64,000 nt of DNA from Oceanobacter sp. (GCA_002733645.1 NVWL01000049.1:30885-94884); one strand, 5' to 3'; shown: positions 19,097-29,455, counted from the first letter of the stretch. The notes: generated by a model from the sequence alone, not told the origin. Made by a program: numbers and translations.

Positions 19097-19960
19097 ATGA
19101 AAACCACAATTATCAAACGACCGCTTCCTCCGGTAGTGCAGTACATGCGCATTGCGTTAAAAAAACCGAAGCCGCCGAAAGACGAATTAGTCTGTGAAGA
19201 GCGCGCGCGCGTTGCTCGTAAAAATATCTCCATCAACCAACAAGAGCTGCGTGGGTACCGTCAGCAATGTGGATTCCAGAACACCGGTTATCTGCCCTTT
19301 ACTTACCCGTTCTTGTTGGCATTCCCGCTGCAAAGTGAACTGTTTTTATCAGATGCGTACCCGTACGCCGTGATGGGGTTAGTGCATGTGCGCAATATCA
19401 TTACCCAGCATAAACGCATTCCTGTGGACGCCACACTCAATATTGATTGCACCTTGATTGGTCCTGAGAAGGTGTATCACGGTCAGCACATGACCTTCTA
19501 CACGCGTGTGTTTATGGGCGAAGAGCTCGTCTGGGAATGTCGTACGGTGTTATTGCGTCGCGGTAGGAAGCACCCTGATATCGCGAAAGAAGAATCGCTT
19601 GATACGCTAGAAAATCCACAACGCATTGTGGATTGGGAAGTTCCGGCACTAACAGGCGTGCGTTACGCATTATTAGGCAAAGACATTAATCCCATTCACC
19701 TGTTTGGCTTTACCGCTCGAGCTTTCGGTTTTAAGCAACCTATCGCACACGGCATGTGGGCTAAAGCCAAAGCAATGGCTCCGCTTGAATCTCATATCAA
19801 AGACAAAGCCGCGGAAGTGGTTGTTGATTTCAAGCTACCGATGTATTTGCCGGGTAAAGCGCAACTGGGTTATAACGTTGAAGCGGATAAAATTGACTTC
19901 AGTTTGGTTGACCCCGAAGATGGCAAACCGTACCTGAATGGTCGAGTCCGCTTTCTTTAA
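19097..19960 (+). CDS. MaoC-like acyl dehydratase
   Basis: 287 residues. The C-terminal half has the hydratase-2 signature: D196-x-NP-x-H201 in DINPIHLF, then ARAFGFKQPIAHGMW. It should act on (R)-3-hydroxyacyl or enoyl thioesters (CoA or ACP). The N-terminal half looks like a second, motif-less hot-dog fold, the usual double-hot-dog design. It stands alone with its own terminator, so no pathway can be assigned from neighbours. Confidence 0.85.
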   Translation: MKTTIIKRPLPPVVQYMRIALKKPKPPKDELVCEERARVARKNISINQQELRGYRQQCGFQNTGYLPFTYPFLLAFPLQSELFLSDAYPYAVMGLVHVRNIITQHKRIPVDATLNIDCTLIGPEKVYHGQHMTFYTRVFMGEELVWECRTVLLRRGRKHPDIAKEESLDTLENPQRIVDWEVPALTGVRYALLGKDINPIHLFGFTARAFGFKQPIAHGMWAKAKAMAPLESHIKDKAAEVVVDFKLPMYLPGKAQLGYNVEADKIDFSLVDPEDGKPYLNGRVRFL

Positions 19961-20010
19961 GTGAGCCGCTCTGAGCCTTGATGCACTTATTAATTTAAAA
20001 TGCGCGCACA

Positions 20011-20036
20011 AAAAAACCGGCACCGCCGGTTTTTTG
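20011..20036. terminator. Bidirectional terminator between maoC-like gene and rpoS
   Basis: AAAAAACCGGC (20011-20021) and GCCGGTTTTTT (20025-20035) form an 11-bp stem with loop ACC. A and T tracts on both sides suit the convergent genes. Confidence 0.92.
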
Positions 20037-20069
20037 TTGTGTCTTTAATTACACAAGGTTCTCAATAGC

Positions 20070-21038
20070 TTACATCACACCGAACAGTACTTCAGAGCTA
20101 AGTCCGTGCTTTTCAAACACTTCACGCAAACGCTTCAGTGCTTCTACTTGAATTTGACGAACACGCTCACGAGTTAAACCAATTTCGCGACCCACATCTT
20201 CCAATGTGCTTGGCTCGTAACCACGTAGACCAAAACGACGAGATAACACTTCGCGCTGTTTTTCTGGTAACTCTTCAATCCAGTTACTTAGATTGTTTTG
20301 AATATCGCCATTTTGGAGCTCGTCGCTTGGGTCTTCACTGCGCTCGTCAGCGATAGTATCCAAAATAGACTTATCTGAACTCGGCCCTAGAGGGGTATCA
20401 ACCGAGGTCACGCGTTCATTAAGCTTGAGCATGCGCTTAACGTCGCTGACGGGCTTATCAAGCAACTCCGCGATATCTTCTGCGGTTGGCTCATGATCTA
20501 GCTTCTGAGTCAGCTCACGGGCGGCACGAAGATAGACGTTTAATTCTTTAACCACGTGAATCGGTAAACGAATCGTACGGGTCTGGTTCATGATGGCACG
20601 TTCAATGGTCTGACGAATCCACCAAGTAGCGTAGGTAGAGAAGCGGAAACCGCGTTCCGGATCAAACTTCTCAACAGCACGGATCAAACCAAGGTTGCCT
20701 TCCTCAATCAAATCGAGCAGTGACAGGCCACGATTAACGTATCGACGGGAAATCTTAACAACGAGTCGCAAGTTACTCTCGATCATTCGTCGGCGGCCCA
20801 TCTCGTCGCCTTTGCGAGCCAGACGTGCGTAATGCACTTCTTCGTCTGCAGACAGTAAAGGGGAAAAGCCGATTTCGTTAAGATACATCTGAGTCGCATC
20901 AAGCGTCTTTGGAGATGTGTCCGCCGCAAAGCGTTCGTCTTCTTGAGTAGAGTCCTCCTGTGAGGCTGTTTCTACATCATCAAACACTTCGTCTTGATTC
21001 ATTTCGCGTTGCTGTACTGCCATGTTTATACCCGCCAT
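20070..21038 (-). CDS. rpoS: RNA polymerase sigma factor RpoS
   Basis: Stationary-phase and general stress sigma factor. 322 residues with region 2 ([18 protein letters not shown], then [16 protein letters not shown]), region 3, and region 4 helix-turn-helix ([27 protein letters not shown]). Region 1.1 of housekeeping sigma-70 is absent. Placement directly after nlpD, pcm and surE confirms RpoS rather than RpoH. ATG at 21038 has AGGA nine bases upstream; ATG at 21023 is an alternative. In relatives the main promoter lies inside nlpD. Confidence 0.97.
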   Translation of the reverse strand: MAGINMAVQQREMNQDEVFDDVETASQEDSTQEDERFAADTSPKTLDATQMYLNEIGFSPLLSADEEVHYARLARKGDEMGRRRMIESNLRLVVKISRRYVNRGLSLLDLIEEGNLGLIRAVEKFDPERGFRFSTYATWWIRQTIERAIMNQTRTIRLPIHVVKELNVYLRAARELTQKLDHEPTAEDIAELLDKPVSDVKRMLKLNERVTSVDTPLGPSSDKSILDTIADERSEDPSDELQNGDIQNNLSNWIEELPEKQREVLSRRFGLRGYEPSTLEDVGREIGLTRERVRQIQVEALKRLREVFEKHGLSSEVLFGVM

Positions 21039-21098
21039 GTGTTGTCATCCTGAATCTGAACCGAAACAGATTTTGTACCAAAATGACTGTTAAACTTT

Positions 21099-21875
21099 TT
21101 ACCCACCTCCTCTGCGCGCTGGCAGATACTTCAGTGGATTTACCGGCTTGCCGCTTTCTCGGATCTCAAAGTGAAGTTTCACTTTGTCGGTACCAGTTGA
21201 TCCTGTTTCGGCAATTTTCTCCCCCGCTTTAACATCTTGGTTCTCAATGACGTTAATGCGGCTGGCGTGAGCGTAAGCGCTTAGGTATTTTTCGTTGTGT
21301 CTAATGATCACAAGGTTACCGTAACCTCTTAGCCCGGTTCCTGCGTAAACCACAGTCCCCGCCGCTGCTGCCAAAACAGATTCCCCCAATGAGCCGGCAA
21401 TATCAATCCCCTTGTTTACGGGCTTTTTGGTTGAAAATTGATCAATAACTGCCCCATCTGTCGGCCATTGCCAGTCTGAAACAGGTCCTGATGGGAGCAC
21501 CTTTGGCGATATATGACTATTTTTAGGTTTTTCCTGTGTTACCTTACTAACTACTGACGTAACTTTTGACGGATTTCTGACAGGGGGAGGAGCTGCTGTT
21601 TTGGCCTCACTGGCGGTATAGCGAACGTCAATTTTCTGGCCGGGATAAATAGTATGTGGCGAGGATATCGAGTTAGCGTTCGCCAACTCCCTATAATCCA
21701 GCCCATAGCGCCACGCGATTGAATATAAGGTCTCGCCTTCACGCACAAGATGGAATCCTGACGCTGGTTGAGCTTTGCTGAATTTTTTGTCGACCGACAC
21801 AAATCCGCCCCCTCCAGAGCAGGCTCCAAGGAAGAGTATCAGTGTGACTATCGTGACATGCTGTATCATTTTCAT
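21099..21875 (-). CDS. nlpD: NlpD-type lipoprotein, amidase activator
   Basis: Outer-membrane lipoprotein that activates the amidase AmiC at the division site. Lipobox LGAC puts the lipidated Cys at 19. A LysM peptidoglycan-binding domain spans about 42-88, a low-complexity linker follows, and a LytM/M23 domain spans 145-255. The LytM zinc site is broken: Asn154 stands where the first His should be (NKGIDIAG), as in E. coli NlpD, so it is a regulator and not a peptidase. 258 residues is shorter than E. coli NlpD. Confidence 0.95.
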   Translation of the reverse strand: MKMIQHVTIVTLILFLGACSGGGGFVSVDKKFSKAQPASGFHLVREGETLYSIAWRYGLDYRELANANSISSPHTIYPGQKIDVRYTASEAKTAAPPPVRNPSKVTSVVSKVTQEKPKNSHISPKVLPSGPVSDWQWPTDGAVIDQFSTKKPVNKGIDIAGSLGESVLAAAAGTVVYAGTGLRGYGNLVIIRHNEKYLSAYAHASRINVIENQDVKAGEKIAETGSTGTDKVKLHFEIRESGKPVNPLKYLPARRGGG

Positions 21876-21997
21876 AGAATTCGACGAATAAACAACTTTT
21901 TGACACCCCAGTATGACGGCTTTCTGGCCATGTAACAGTATGCAACCTTTAACCTTTATAGGTATAAAAACATCGCTTTTTAATTCTTATTTATTCT

Positions 21998-22018
21998 AAA
22001 AAAAGCGCTGTTTTTTTT
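21998..22018 (-). terminator. Weak terminator-like element after the DUF368 gene
   Basis: On the minus strand an A-run, then CAGCGCT and a seven-base T-run, about 70 bases downstream of the DUF368 stop. The stem is short, so this is tentative. Confidence 0.35.
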
Positions 22019-22088
22019 ACCCGTAGCCATTGTATACAGGATTTCAAATGGACGGATCAAAGAAAACAACTGACTTAACATACGTTCA

Positions 22089-22997
22089 TTATAATTTTTC
22101 ATCCGATAAGCCCCCAGCAACCCTTTCCAGTAGAAAAACAACACTGGCCCCTACGAACATAAAAAGGGCAGCAAAGAATAACTGATCGTCAACAGAAGGC
22201 AGTATGTGCGACTGCATTAGTGGTACTTCTTCGCCTTTGCTGTTTATCCGTGTGGTAAGGGTTTCTTTCCATGGCCACACTTTTACCAAGGACCCCACCA
22301 TAAAGCCCGTCAGCAAGGCCATTAACAAGCTTTCATAGTGATTCAACAACCAACGAAGTAAGCGCGAGAAAAAAATCAGCCCTAAACCAGCCCCTGCCCC
22401 TAATGCGGACAAAAGAGCAAGGTCCGGGGTTTGTACTGCGGCTAAAATCGGGCCGTACAACCCCATCAGTAATAAGATAAAGCTCCCTGATATGCCAGGA
22501 AGAATCATGGCACAGATGGCAAGGCTACCTGCGACGAACACAATTGGCAGCGTTGGTTCAATCTCAGTGGGGGAAGCAATACTGATCAATCCGGCGATAA
22601 CAGCCCCCGCCGTGAGAAATCCAACCTCTTGAATACGCCATTGCTTAAGTGTGCGAGCAAAGTGAATACATGAGGCGACGATCAAACCAAAAAAGAAAGA
22701 CCAGAGCATCACAGGGTGGGTTTCTAACAAATGATGGAGTATTTTTGCCAAACTGATGATGGCTATAAGAATGCCACTGCCCAATGCCAATAAAAAGTTG
22801 CCGTTAATATGCGCCCAAGCGGCCTTAACCCCTTCACGACGCAATAGTCTTAAAGCCTCAAAATCAACACTCGCGATTGATTCAAGCAATTGCGCATAGA
22901 TTCCCGTGATAAAGGCGATGGTTCCTCCGGAGACTCCTGGCACGACATCCGCAGCCCCCATGGCTAGTCCTTTTAAAAACACTTTAACGTACTTCAT
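22089..22997 (-). CDS. DUF368 membrane protein, PopT-type undecaprenyl phosphate translocase
   Basis: 302 residues with about eight to ten membrane helices. The N-terminal GLAMGAADVVPGVSGGTIAFITGIY and the internal LPGISGSFILLLMGLYGPIL are the paired motifs of the DUF368 family. Members of this family (PopT) were shown to recycle the lipid carrier undecaprenyl phosphate across the inner membrane. Function here is by family membership. It lies between nlpD and pcm, which are usually adjacent. Confidence 0.85.
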   Translation of the reverse strand: MKYVKVFLKGLAMGAADVVPGVSGGTIAFITGIYAQLLESIASVDFEALRLLRREGVKAAWAHINGNFLLALGSGILIAIISLAKILHHLLETHPVMLWSFFFGLIVASCIHFARTLKQWRIQEVGFLTAGAVIAGLISIASPTEIEPTLPIVFVAGSLAICAMILPGISGSFILLLMGLYGPILAAVQTPDLALLSALGAGAGLGLIFFSRLLRWLLNHYESLLMALLTGFMVGSLVKVWPWKETLTTRINSKGEEVPLMQSHILPSVDDQLFFAALFMFVGASVVFLLERVAGGLSDEKL

Positions 22998-23112
22998 TAC
23001 TTGATCCTTGATGCGGGAGTTTTGTTAATGATGGCGAGAATATCGTCGCGAACGAGTTCGCGATGAATCGCTATAAAAAGGGACGCTAAAGCGCCCCTGT
23101 TTTGTTTGTCTG

Positions 23113-23775
23113 TTATCGCTGAATACCGGGCAGAAAGGGCACAAACTTCGCAGCTTCGAGTGTCTTACGAGTGAAGTGGTCACCACGACGTGTAATCAGG
23201 ATCAGCTTTTGTTCCTCTCCTCCGACCGGCAACACCATGCGCCCACCGTCTGCTAACTGTTCTAGTAAGGAAGGAGGAACGTCTTCCGGAGCCGCCGCCG
23301 CTAGGATGCCATCATATGGCCCGTGTTCTGGCCAGCCCCACGATCCATCCGACAAAGCTAAATGCACATTGCCGTAACCAAGGGTTTCCAGTCGTTCGAC
23401 CGCCTTGATATGCAGCGGTTCAATGCGCTCTACGCTGTATAACGTTTTCACCAATGGGCTAAGAATCGCAGTTTGATACCCCGAGCCCGTGCCTATTTCA
23501 AGCACACGGCTTAGCGGCCCACCAGCGAGTAAGCTCTCTGTCATTCTAGCGACAGTGTAAGGCTGGCTGATGGTTTGACCATTGCCAATAGGAAGGGCGT
23601 TATCTTCATACGCACGGTGCGCCAATGCCTCATCTATAAATAGGTGACGCGGCGTTGTCGCGATTACGTTCAACACTTCTTCGTTGATAATCCCGGCATC
23701 GCGCAGTCGCTGTACTAAGCGATTGCGTGTGCGCTGGGATGTCATGCCTATACCGGTTAGATAATGCTCGTTCAC
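23113..23775 (-). CDS. pcm: Protein-L-isoaspartate O-methyltransferase
   Basis: SAM-dependent repair of damaged isoaspartyl residues. The 220-residue frame has the family block [16 protein letters not shown], the SAM loop [15 protein letters not shown], and the C-terminal VLPVGGEEQ. Two starts are possible. GTG at 23775 follows the surE stop by 11 bases and has AAGAG eight bases upstream. ATG at 23745 gives [10 protein letters not shown], where most homologues begin, but with a poor ribosome site. Confidence 0.95.
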   Translation of the reverse strand: MNEHYLTGIGMTSQRTRNRLVQRLRDAGIINEEVLNVIATTPRHLFIDEALAHRAYEDNALPIGNGQTISQPYTVARMTESLLAGGPLSRVLEIGTGSGYQTAILSPLVKTLYSVERIEPLHIKAVERLETLGYGNVHLALSDGSWGWPEHGPYDGILAAAAPEDVPPSLLEQLADGGRMVLPVGGEEQKLILITRRGDHFTRKTLEAAKFVPFLPGIQR

Positions 23776-23786
23776 CAGATGTTCTC

Positions 23787-24527
23787 TTAATCCGTAAAGT
23801 GCTCAGCCATTGGCATCAGCATGCTGTGTTGTGTCATATCCACTTGAACTGGCGTCAGTGACACACGCCCTTGCTGTATTGCATGAAAATCGGTTCCTAC
23901 TCCCGCGTCGGCGACATCGCCTGCGGCGGCAATCCAGTAACATTCTTTGCCACGCGGATTGGTCGTTTTCACTGGGGTATCAGCTTTATGCCGACGCCCC
24001 AAGCGAGTTATTTCTGTTCCTGTGATTTGCTCGTAGGGCAAGTCAGGCACATTAATATTAATAATGGTGTTACGGGGTAATGCCAGTGTTTCAATTTTTG
24101 GAAGCAACTCGACCAAGACCTTGGCAGCCGTCGCGAAGTGCGTTTTACCACACAAGGATACGGCAACCGGCGACTTTCCAAGAAAGCGACCTTCCATGGC
24201 TGCTGCTACCGTTCCGGAGTAAAGCACGTCGTCGCCTAGGTTCGCACCACTATTAATACCCGAAATAACACGTTCACATTGCTCTGCAAAAATTTCATTT
24301 AAGGCAAGGTGAACACTGTCTGTTGGCGTACCATTCACGCCGACAAAGCCATTTTCGTGAGTCACCGGGTGCAGCGGGCGGTCTAGCGTCAGCGAATTAC
24401 TCGCGCCACTCAGATCTCTATCTGGCGCGGCAACACGAATATCGTAGCCCGCCTCTACTAGAGCATCTGCAAGTACGCGCAAGCCGGGAGCGAGCACGCC
24501 ATCATCATTCGACAGTAATAGCGTCAT
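23787..24527 (-). CDS. surE: 5'/3'-nucleotidase SurE
   Basis: Stationary-phase survival phosphatase acting on nucleoside monophosphates. 246 residues starting [10 protein letters not shown], which carries the metal-binding Asp-Asp, followed by SGASNSLT and [19 protein letters not shown], the other conserved active-site loops. Its first 23 bases overlap the end of truD, so the two are translationally coupled. Confidence 0.97.
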   Translation of the reverse strand: MTLLLSNDDGVLAPGLRVLADALVEAGYDIRVAAPDRDLSGASNSLTLDRPLHPVTHENGFVGVNGTPTDSVHLALNEIFAEQCERVISGINSGANLGDDVLYSGTVAAAMEGRFLGKSPVAVSLCGKTHFATAAKVLVELLPKIETLALPRNTIININVPDLPYEQITGTEITRLGRRHKADTPVKTTNPRGKECYWIAAAGDVADAGVGTDFHAIQQGRVSLTPVQVDMTQHSMLMPMAEHFTD

Positions 24528-25512
24528 CAGGTGTGTCCCTTGAGGGTTCCTCTGTCTGCATTAATTCACGAATTAGCGAGGTCGCATAATAACCGGCAGG
24601 CAGCGAAAAGGTCAGTAATAATTGGGATTCATCGAGCCATTCCCACTTCATGCCGACAGGCTTCGCTGCTAAGGCACGCCGCTCTTGGCTCAAGCCTGAG
24701 TGCTCAAGGCCATCGCACAGGGTTTGATGCGGCTCAACCATAGCGGTTTCAAGCGCTAAGGCGTCATCCGTAGTCGCTAATCTACCCCGCCCCCATAATG
24801 GGCCTGTTGGCATACCTTGATCGTCGTTGATATCACCGACAAGTGACTGCCCCCATAAACCACGGCGAATACGTTCGGCCATCACTTCATTGAAAATAAA
24901 TGACCGCACGGAAGACAGATAAAGACCTTTGCGTTTGGTATTGCGCACACGAATTTCACGATTGAGCATCATGCGGCCTTGCTCAACGTTGTCACCCTCA
25001 CGACCAAACCGCTGTGGGCCAAAATAATTAGGTACACCACTTTCAACAACCGCTTTTAAATTCGCTTCTACTTTTTCTTTATCACCGTGAAAGTCGCGCA
25101 ATAAGATTTTAAAGTGATTGCCCACTAAGTCGCCACGGCGTAATTTTTTTACGTGACGCGTTTGTTTTAAAATTTTAAATTCTTCGTTATCTAGCTGAGA
25201 AAAATCCGGCGCTTCTACTCTGGGCAAATAAATACTGAACCATTGTGTGGTAATCGCGTAGCGATCTTTTAGCCCGGCAAAGCCCACATCCATATCACGA
25301 ACACCTGCTAACTCGGCAATTTTCGCAGCTACATAAGCGGTATTCGATCCGTTCTTTTCAACTTCTAACCAGACGTGCTCTCCCTCACCGGAGGGCAACG
25401 TTAGCGGTAACTCGGTGACAATAAAATCGCTGTTTTCTTGTTTTAATATCGCCCGCGCCCCCGTCTCAGGGTAAGCTGCCGGCCATTCGGGTAATACCGA
25501 ATAATTATTCAT
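24505..25512 (-). CDS. truD: tRNA pseudouridine(13) synthase
   Basis: Makes pseudouridine 13 in tRNA-Glu. 335 residues with catalytic Asp83 in GLKDRYAITTQ, plus the TruD-specific NYFGPQRFGREGDN and the TRUD insertion domain. It sits between ispF and surE in the conserved rpoS-region operon and overlaps the surE start. Confidence 0.97.
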   Translation of the reverse strand: MNNYSVLPEWPAAYPETGARAILKQENSDFIVTELPLTLPSGEGEHVWLEVEKNGSNTAYVAAKIAELAGVRDMDVGFAGLKDRYAITTQWFSIYLPRVEAPDFSQLDNEEFKILKQTRHVKKLRRGDLVGNHFKILLRDFHGDKEKVEANLKAVVESGVPNYFGPQRFGREGDNVEQGRMMLNREIRVRNTKRKGLYLSSVRSFIFNEVMAERIRRGLWGQSLVGDINDDQGMPTGPLWGRGRLATTDDALALETAMVEPHQTLCDGLEHSGLSQERRALAAKPVGMKWEWLDESQLLLTFSLPAGYYATSLIRELMQTEEPSRDTPDDAITVE

Positions 25513-25539
25513 TAATAACGCCTGTATTGACCATCTATT

Positions 25540-26019
25540 TCAAGAATCTGTTTTTAATAACAAAGCCACCGCGTGAACGGAGATCCCCTCTTTACGTCCC
25601 ACATAACCTAGTTTTTCTGTGGTGGTGGCTTTAACGTTGACGTCATCAATGCGGATCGCTAAGTCCGCAGCAATGGCAGCACGCATATCATTAATATGGG
25701 GAGCCATTTTGGGCGCTTGAGCGATAATGGTGACATCAACATTCCCTACCTGATACCCCTTATCAGCCACCAGCGACACGACATGACGGAGTAACATACG
25801 GCTGTCCGCGCCTTTCCATTGTTCATCGGTATCTGGGAAGTGCTGACCTATGTCACCCAACGCTGCCGCCCCCAGCAAGGCATCAGCCAGAGCATGTAAC
25901 GCGACATCACCATCTGAGTGTGCTTTCAAACCATGAGTGTGCGAAATACGAACACCACCAAGGGTGATAAAATCACCGTCATCAAACGCGTGTACATCAA
26001 AACCGTGGCCTATACGCAT
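25540..26019 (-). CDS. ispF: 2-C-methyl-D-erythritol 2,4-cyclodiphosphate synthase
   Basis: Fifth step of the MEP isoprenoid pathway. The 159-residue length is standard. Metal ligands are visible in GHGFDVHAF (Asp8, His10) and [11 protein letters not shown] (His42), with [17 protein letters not shown] near the C-terminus. It lies 12 bases after ispD, the enzyme two steps earlier. Confidence 0.98.
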   Translation of the reverse strand: MRIGHGFDVHAFDDGDFITLGGVRISHTHGLKAHSDGDVALHALADALLGAAALGDIGQHFPDTDEQWKGADSRMLLRHVVSLVADKGYQVGNVDVTIIAQAPKMAPHINDMRAAIAADLAIRIDDVNVKATTTEKLGYVGRKEGISVHAVALLLKTDS

Positions 26020-26031
26020 ACCTTGTCACTC

Positions 26032-26760
26032 CTACTTTGATGTCGCTTTATTTTGATTAATAAACAACTCAGCCAGAGCTAAGTCTTCCGGGCGTGTCAC
26101 TTTAATATTATCAGCTCGACCTGCCACTAAACGGGGGGTTCCACCGAGGTATTCGATGGCAGAGGCTTCATCGGTAACTTCAAACCCATCGATCAAGCTT
26201 TTCTCTAGAGCCTGACGGAGCTGCCCTAAACGAAAAACTTGTGGCGTTAACGCGTGCCAGAGCTGGTCTCGATCAACGGTTTGCTGAATCAATACTGAGC
26301 CATCAGGCTGAAGTACGCCGCGTTTCATCGTATCCCGTGTCGGCGAGGCGAGAATGGCACCGTCGTGACTTAACTGTTCGAATAAAATATCGAGATCTGA
26401 ATGACGCAAACATGGACGAGCAATATCGTGCACTGCTACCCAGTCGTTATTGCTTGCTATGCCATCTAACGCGTTAAGACCATTCAAGACTGAATGACAG
26501 CGTTCACTGCCACCCAGCGCACGAATAACACGAGGATCATTTGCAAACTGAGCTTGTGGCCAATAAGGATCTTGCTCAGAAAGAACCACCACCACGTGTT
26601 CAAAAGCAGGGTAACTGAGCATGGTCTCTAACGTGTGATCGAGAAGAAACCGACCACCTATAGGAAGGTATTGCTTCGGGCGATCCGCTTGCATACGGCT
26701 GCCAACACCGGCTGCCGGCAACACGGCCCAAATTTTTTCGTTATTCAATGCGCGACTCAT
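26032..26760 (-). CDS. ispD: 2-C-methyl-D-erythritol 4-phosphate cytidylyltransferase
   Basis: Third step of the MEP pathway, forming CDP-methylerythritol. 242 residues with the CTP-binding loop LPAAGVGSRMQADRPKQY (15-32), VHDIARPCL and KVTRPEDLALAE. It overlaps ftsB by four bases (ATGA), so the two are coupled. Confidence 0.97.
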   Translation of the reverse strand: MSRALNNEKIWAVLPAAGVGSRMQADRPKQYLPIGGRFLLDHTLETMLSYPAFEHVVVVLSEQDPYWPQAQFANDPRVIRALGGSERCHSVLNGLNALDGIASNNDWVAVHDIARPCLRHSDLDILFEQLSHDGAILASPTRDTMKRGVLQPDGSVLIQQTVDRDQLWHALTPQVFRLGQLRQALEKSLIDGFEVTDEASAIEYLGGTPRLVAGRADNIKVTRPEDLALAELFINQNKATSK

Positions 26761-27050
26761 GAGTCCGGCTCTGCAAAAAGAACAAAGGTTTCGCCCTCTT
26801 TGACGAGGCCTAAATCTTCTCGAGCAATCTCTTCAAGCAGAGCGTCACCCTGACGAAGGTCTGTTACTTCATTCATCAAGCCACGATTTATCTCTGACTG
26901 TTTATCGTTGGACTCTTGAAGCGCACTGATTTGACGCTCAAGCGCACGACTGGCAATGACTCCGCTATCATCAAACCACAGGCGATACTGAATAATCAGT
27001 AGAAGAACCACAGCAACGGTGATCCAGATGGTTTTCAGACTAATCGGCAT
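26757..27050 (-). CDS. ftsB: Cell division protein FtsB
   Basis: Bitopic membrane protein of the FtsQBL divisome complex. 97 residues: a short cytoplasmic tip, one membrane helix (about 6-22), then a periplasmic coiled coil (RALERQISALQESNDKQSEI) and the conserved IAREDLGLVKEGE region. In relatives eno lies just upstream; here about 5.6 kb of other DNA intervenes. Confidence 0.95.
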   Translation of the reverse strand: MPISLKTIWITVAVVLLLIIQYRLWFDDSGVIASRALERQISALQESNDKQSEINRGLMNEVTDLRQGDALLEEIAREDLGLVKEGETFVLFAEPDS

Positions 27051-27301
27051 GGCCTGTCGCTCGTCTCGTGATGGATGCTAGTAATATGGGCTTAAATTTC
27101 GCCTCGTATCATAAACTAGACAGAGGCAGCAACCAAACAGAGGCTGAATTAAGATCGAAACGGCTCACAGGTAGATCATCAGAAATCTGAGGAGAAATAC
27201 CGTATAGGAGCTTCTCAGGAAGCGGGCTGTTAACATGCCACACTTATCGGCGGCTCAATGACCTAAGTGCGTGGCAATCGTTTAATTAGCCCTACCTCGG
27301 A

Positions 27302-28642
27302 TTAACCTTGATTCATTTTATAAGCGGCCAACTGCACAGCCAATTTATTCGTCAGTACGGTGAAGTGTGCTCCATCACCGTCAAAGTTCGCAACATCACA
27401 ATAGTGGTTACTGATATTAACTAACGCAGCTTGAGGAATTTCCTCCTGCTCCATAAATGCTTTAATAGCAGGATAGTTTTCATAAAGATTAAGCAAGTAA
27501 CGAAAATAAATACCTACACCAGTCAGGTAATCATCGTCGTCACCGCCCGGTGACGGACCAGGAGCGCTAGGGCTATTCAAATTAAACCAAGGATAATACT
27601 GTCCATCGTTGGCCAGATTATAATTCACACCTTTAATAATGCCCTCAATGTAAGCCATGCACTTGGCGTAATTGTCAGAGCTAGGAGGTAAGGTATTTAG
27701 CATTTCGGCAAAACCACCCAGTATTAATCCCTGATCACCGAGCCAAATCAAATTACTATCATAACCATGTACCGGGTACTCAGGTTTCATATAGCTAGAT
27801 ACACGTTCTCTGGCTAACCCTGAGTCGGTGGCAGGAAAACGACAGAACAGTGATAACGGCTGGCCGCTACTGTCCTCAACCTCAAACCAGTTCAGTAAAA
27901 AATCAAGTTGATCGTTAGCCATCGTCGAGATATTTAAATTTTCAGGCTTAACCGCAGCCGCCATGCGCGCTGACGCAATCAAGTTTAGGCCGTTCGTTAC
28001 TGTATTTTGAATGCCTCTCAAACGATCAGGCAAACCACCGACACTAGAATTAATACCAAGAGCCTGATCAAGATCTGGGTTTGGATCCAATGGAGTATCA
28101 GGCATAAATTTTATCGGGTACTTACTGTACCCATAATTCCATATTCCACCGTTAAAGCGCGGCTCAAATCGCGAAAAATAGTCGCCATATAAGGTATTGC
28201 AGTTGTCCCACACTTGAGTGCCATTTCTGAAAACAGTATCCCAACAAAAGCGCGATATACCGGAAAAAATCGAGGTGTAATCAGCGCCAAACGTATCAGG
28301 CATGCGCGACGCCTTATTCATGGCGATCGTCCACCAATTGTAATCGTCATACCACCAAGGCGACTGCGCGGTCGTAGGATACGATGCCTGACAAGAAGGG
28401 CAGTCATCGGGGGACGCTAAGTTATCGGCGTGGGGGTCAATATAATAGTTGTGATAACGGTCAAGAATAATCGGGATAAAACCCTTGGCCTGGCTCGGAT
28501 TCACTGTAAAGTAATCGAGAATAGTGTCCAAAGACTGCGCCAGGCGCCAGCTATTATCGCTGGACTTGAACAACTTACTCAGCTCATCAAAGGTATTATT
28601 CAAATCTTGTAACGTGACAGTATTAGAATCTTCCATGGGCAA
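27302..28642 (-). CDS. GH76-like (alpha/alpha)6-barrel protein, no signal peptide
   Basis: 446 residues, rich in Trp, Tyr and Asn. Two blocks resemble family 76 alpha-1,6-mannanases: WWYDDYNWWTIAMNKA (96-111), where the family has its paired catalytic aspartates (here Asp99, Asp100), and RFNGGIWNYGY, similar to the GGxxWQ block. Unusually, there is no signal peptide or lipobox (it begins MPMEDSNTVTLQDL), so it should be cytoplasmic or exported by another route. A Pro/Gly/Asp-rich loop (PGPSPGGDDDD) occurs near 380. It is a lone gene in the accessory region between ftsB and eno. Assignment rests on short motifs only. Confidence 0.5.
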   Translation of the reverse strand: MPMEDSNTVTLQDLNNTFDELSKLFKSSDNSWRLAQSLDTILDYFTVNPSQAKGFIPIILDRYHNYYIDPHADNLASPDDCPSCQASYPTTAQSPWWYDDYNWWTIAMNKASRMPDTFGADYTSIFSGISRFCWDTVFRNGTQVWDNCNTLYGDYFSRFEPRFNGGIWNYGYSKYPIKFMPDTPLDPNPDLDQALGINSSVGGLPDRLRGIQNTVTNGLNLIASARMAAAVKPENLNISTMANDQLDFLLNWFEVEDSSGQPLSLFCRFPATDSGLARERVSSYMKPEYPVHGYDSNLIWLGDQGLILGGFAEMLNTLPPSSDNYAKCMAYIEGIIKGVNYNLANDGQYYPWFNLNSPSAPGPSPGGDDDDYLTGVGIYFRYLLNLYENYPAIKAFMEQEEIPQAALVNISNHYCDVANFDGDGAHFTVLTNKLAVQLAAYKMNQG

Positions 28643-29455
28643 CCTCTGCAGCCGTTCATGTAGCCGTTCATGTAGCCGTTAAAATGAGCGATTTAATCCA
28701 ACGCCAGTGTCGGGTAAACGCTTATCGGGAAATAAAGGTGTTTTCCACACCAACATATTAGACATCTCAAGTACGCAGCGCGACGCAATGTACTGCCTGC
28801 ATCTACACTCAGTATTACCTAAAAATCATCCACTTTAGTTAGCGCTGGAGAAGTATTATCGTATCGAAATAAGAAGATCACATTCCGCCAAAGCTAACAA
28901 TACCACCAACACAGTCCAAAAGATCTAAGACACCTGCTGCACCAAAGCTTGGAAGGACACTATGTTACTCCAGGTTGCTTCATTGAATTACTCATGTTTC
29001 TTTAAAGCTCAATTCTTACACTAAGTTATGAGATCAACTCCCTTTTCGAGCTCTGCCCCCATCCACATGGCAGTCAGCTATAAAGGCCCACCTGCAAGGG
29101 AATAAATTTTACTTGGAAAGCCTTGGAACCAAGCCACTCGATGCAATATGATTTTCAAACAAAGTGAGTGTCTTAAGACAAACATAGGAACATCGTGAAT
29201 ATTTTAAAAATAGCGTTTAACTAACAAGTATTGCCATTAGTGACTGACTTTCTACATTGAAAAACCAGTCACAACGGAGAACACACGGTCAATTGAGGCC
29301 GTCATCACATTCCTAACACCCCAACCGTAATATCTAGCATTTTTGTTTGATGTGTTCTTAAGAATACCGATAAATTGGTATTACTAAGTGACATCGCGTG
29401 ACGCAAATTAACGACATGGTTAATTTTCAAAGCACTAACAATAAGAAGAATATTT
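28643..29455. other. 813-base spacer without a convincing gene, containing repeats
   Basis: No coding frame of any quality was seen on either strand. It contains a 12-base tandem repeat right behind the GH76-like start (28651-28680) and, near 28965-29080, a decayed copy of the repeat that ends the window (shared GTTACTCCA, TTTAAAGCTCAA, then CTCC..CTTTTCGAG and TGCCCCC). The last ~150 bases should carry the promoter of the diguanylate cyclase gene. Confidence 0.6.
28651..28680. repeat. 12-bp tandem repeat, 2.5 copies
   Basis: GCCGTTCATGTA occurs twice and is followed by GCCGTT, immediately upstream of the GH76-like start codon, where it could change promoter or ribosome-site spacing. Confidence 0.85.
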
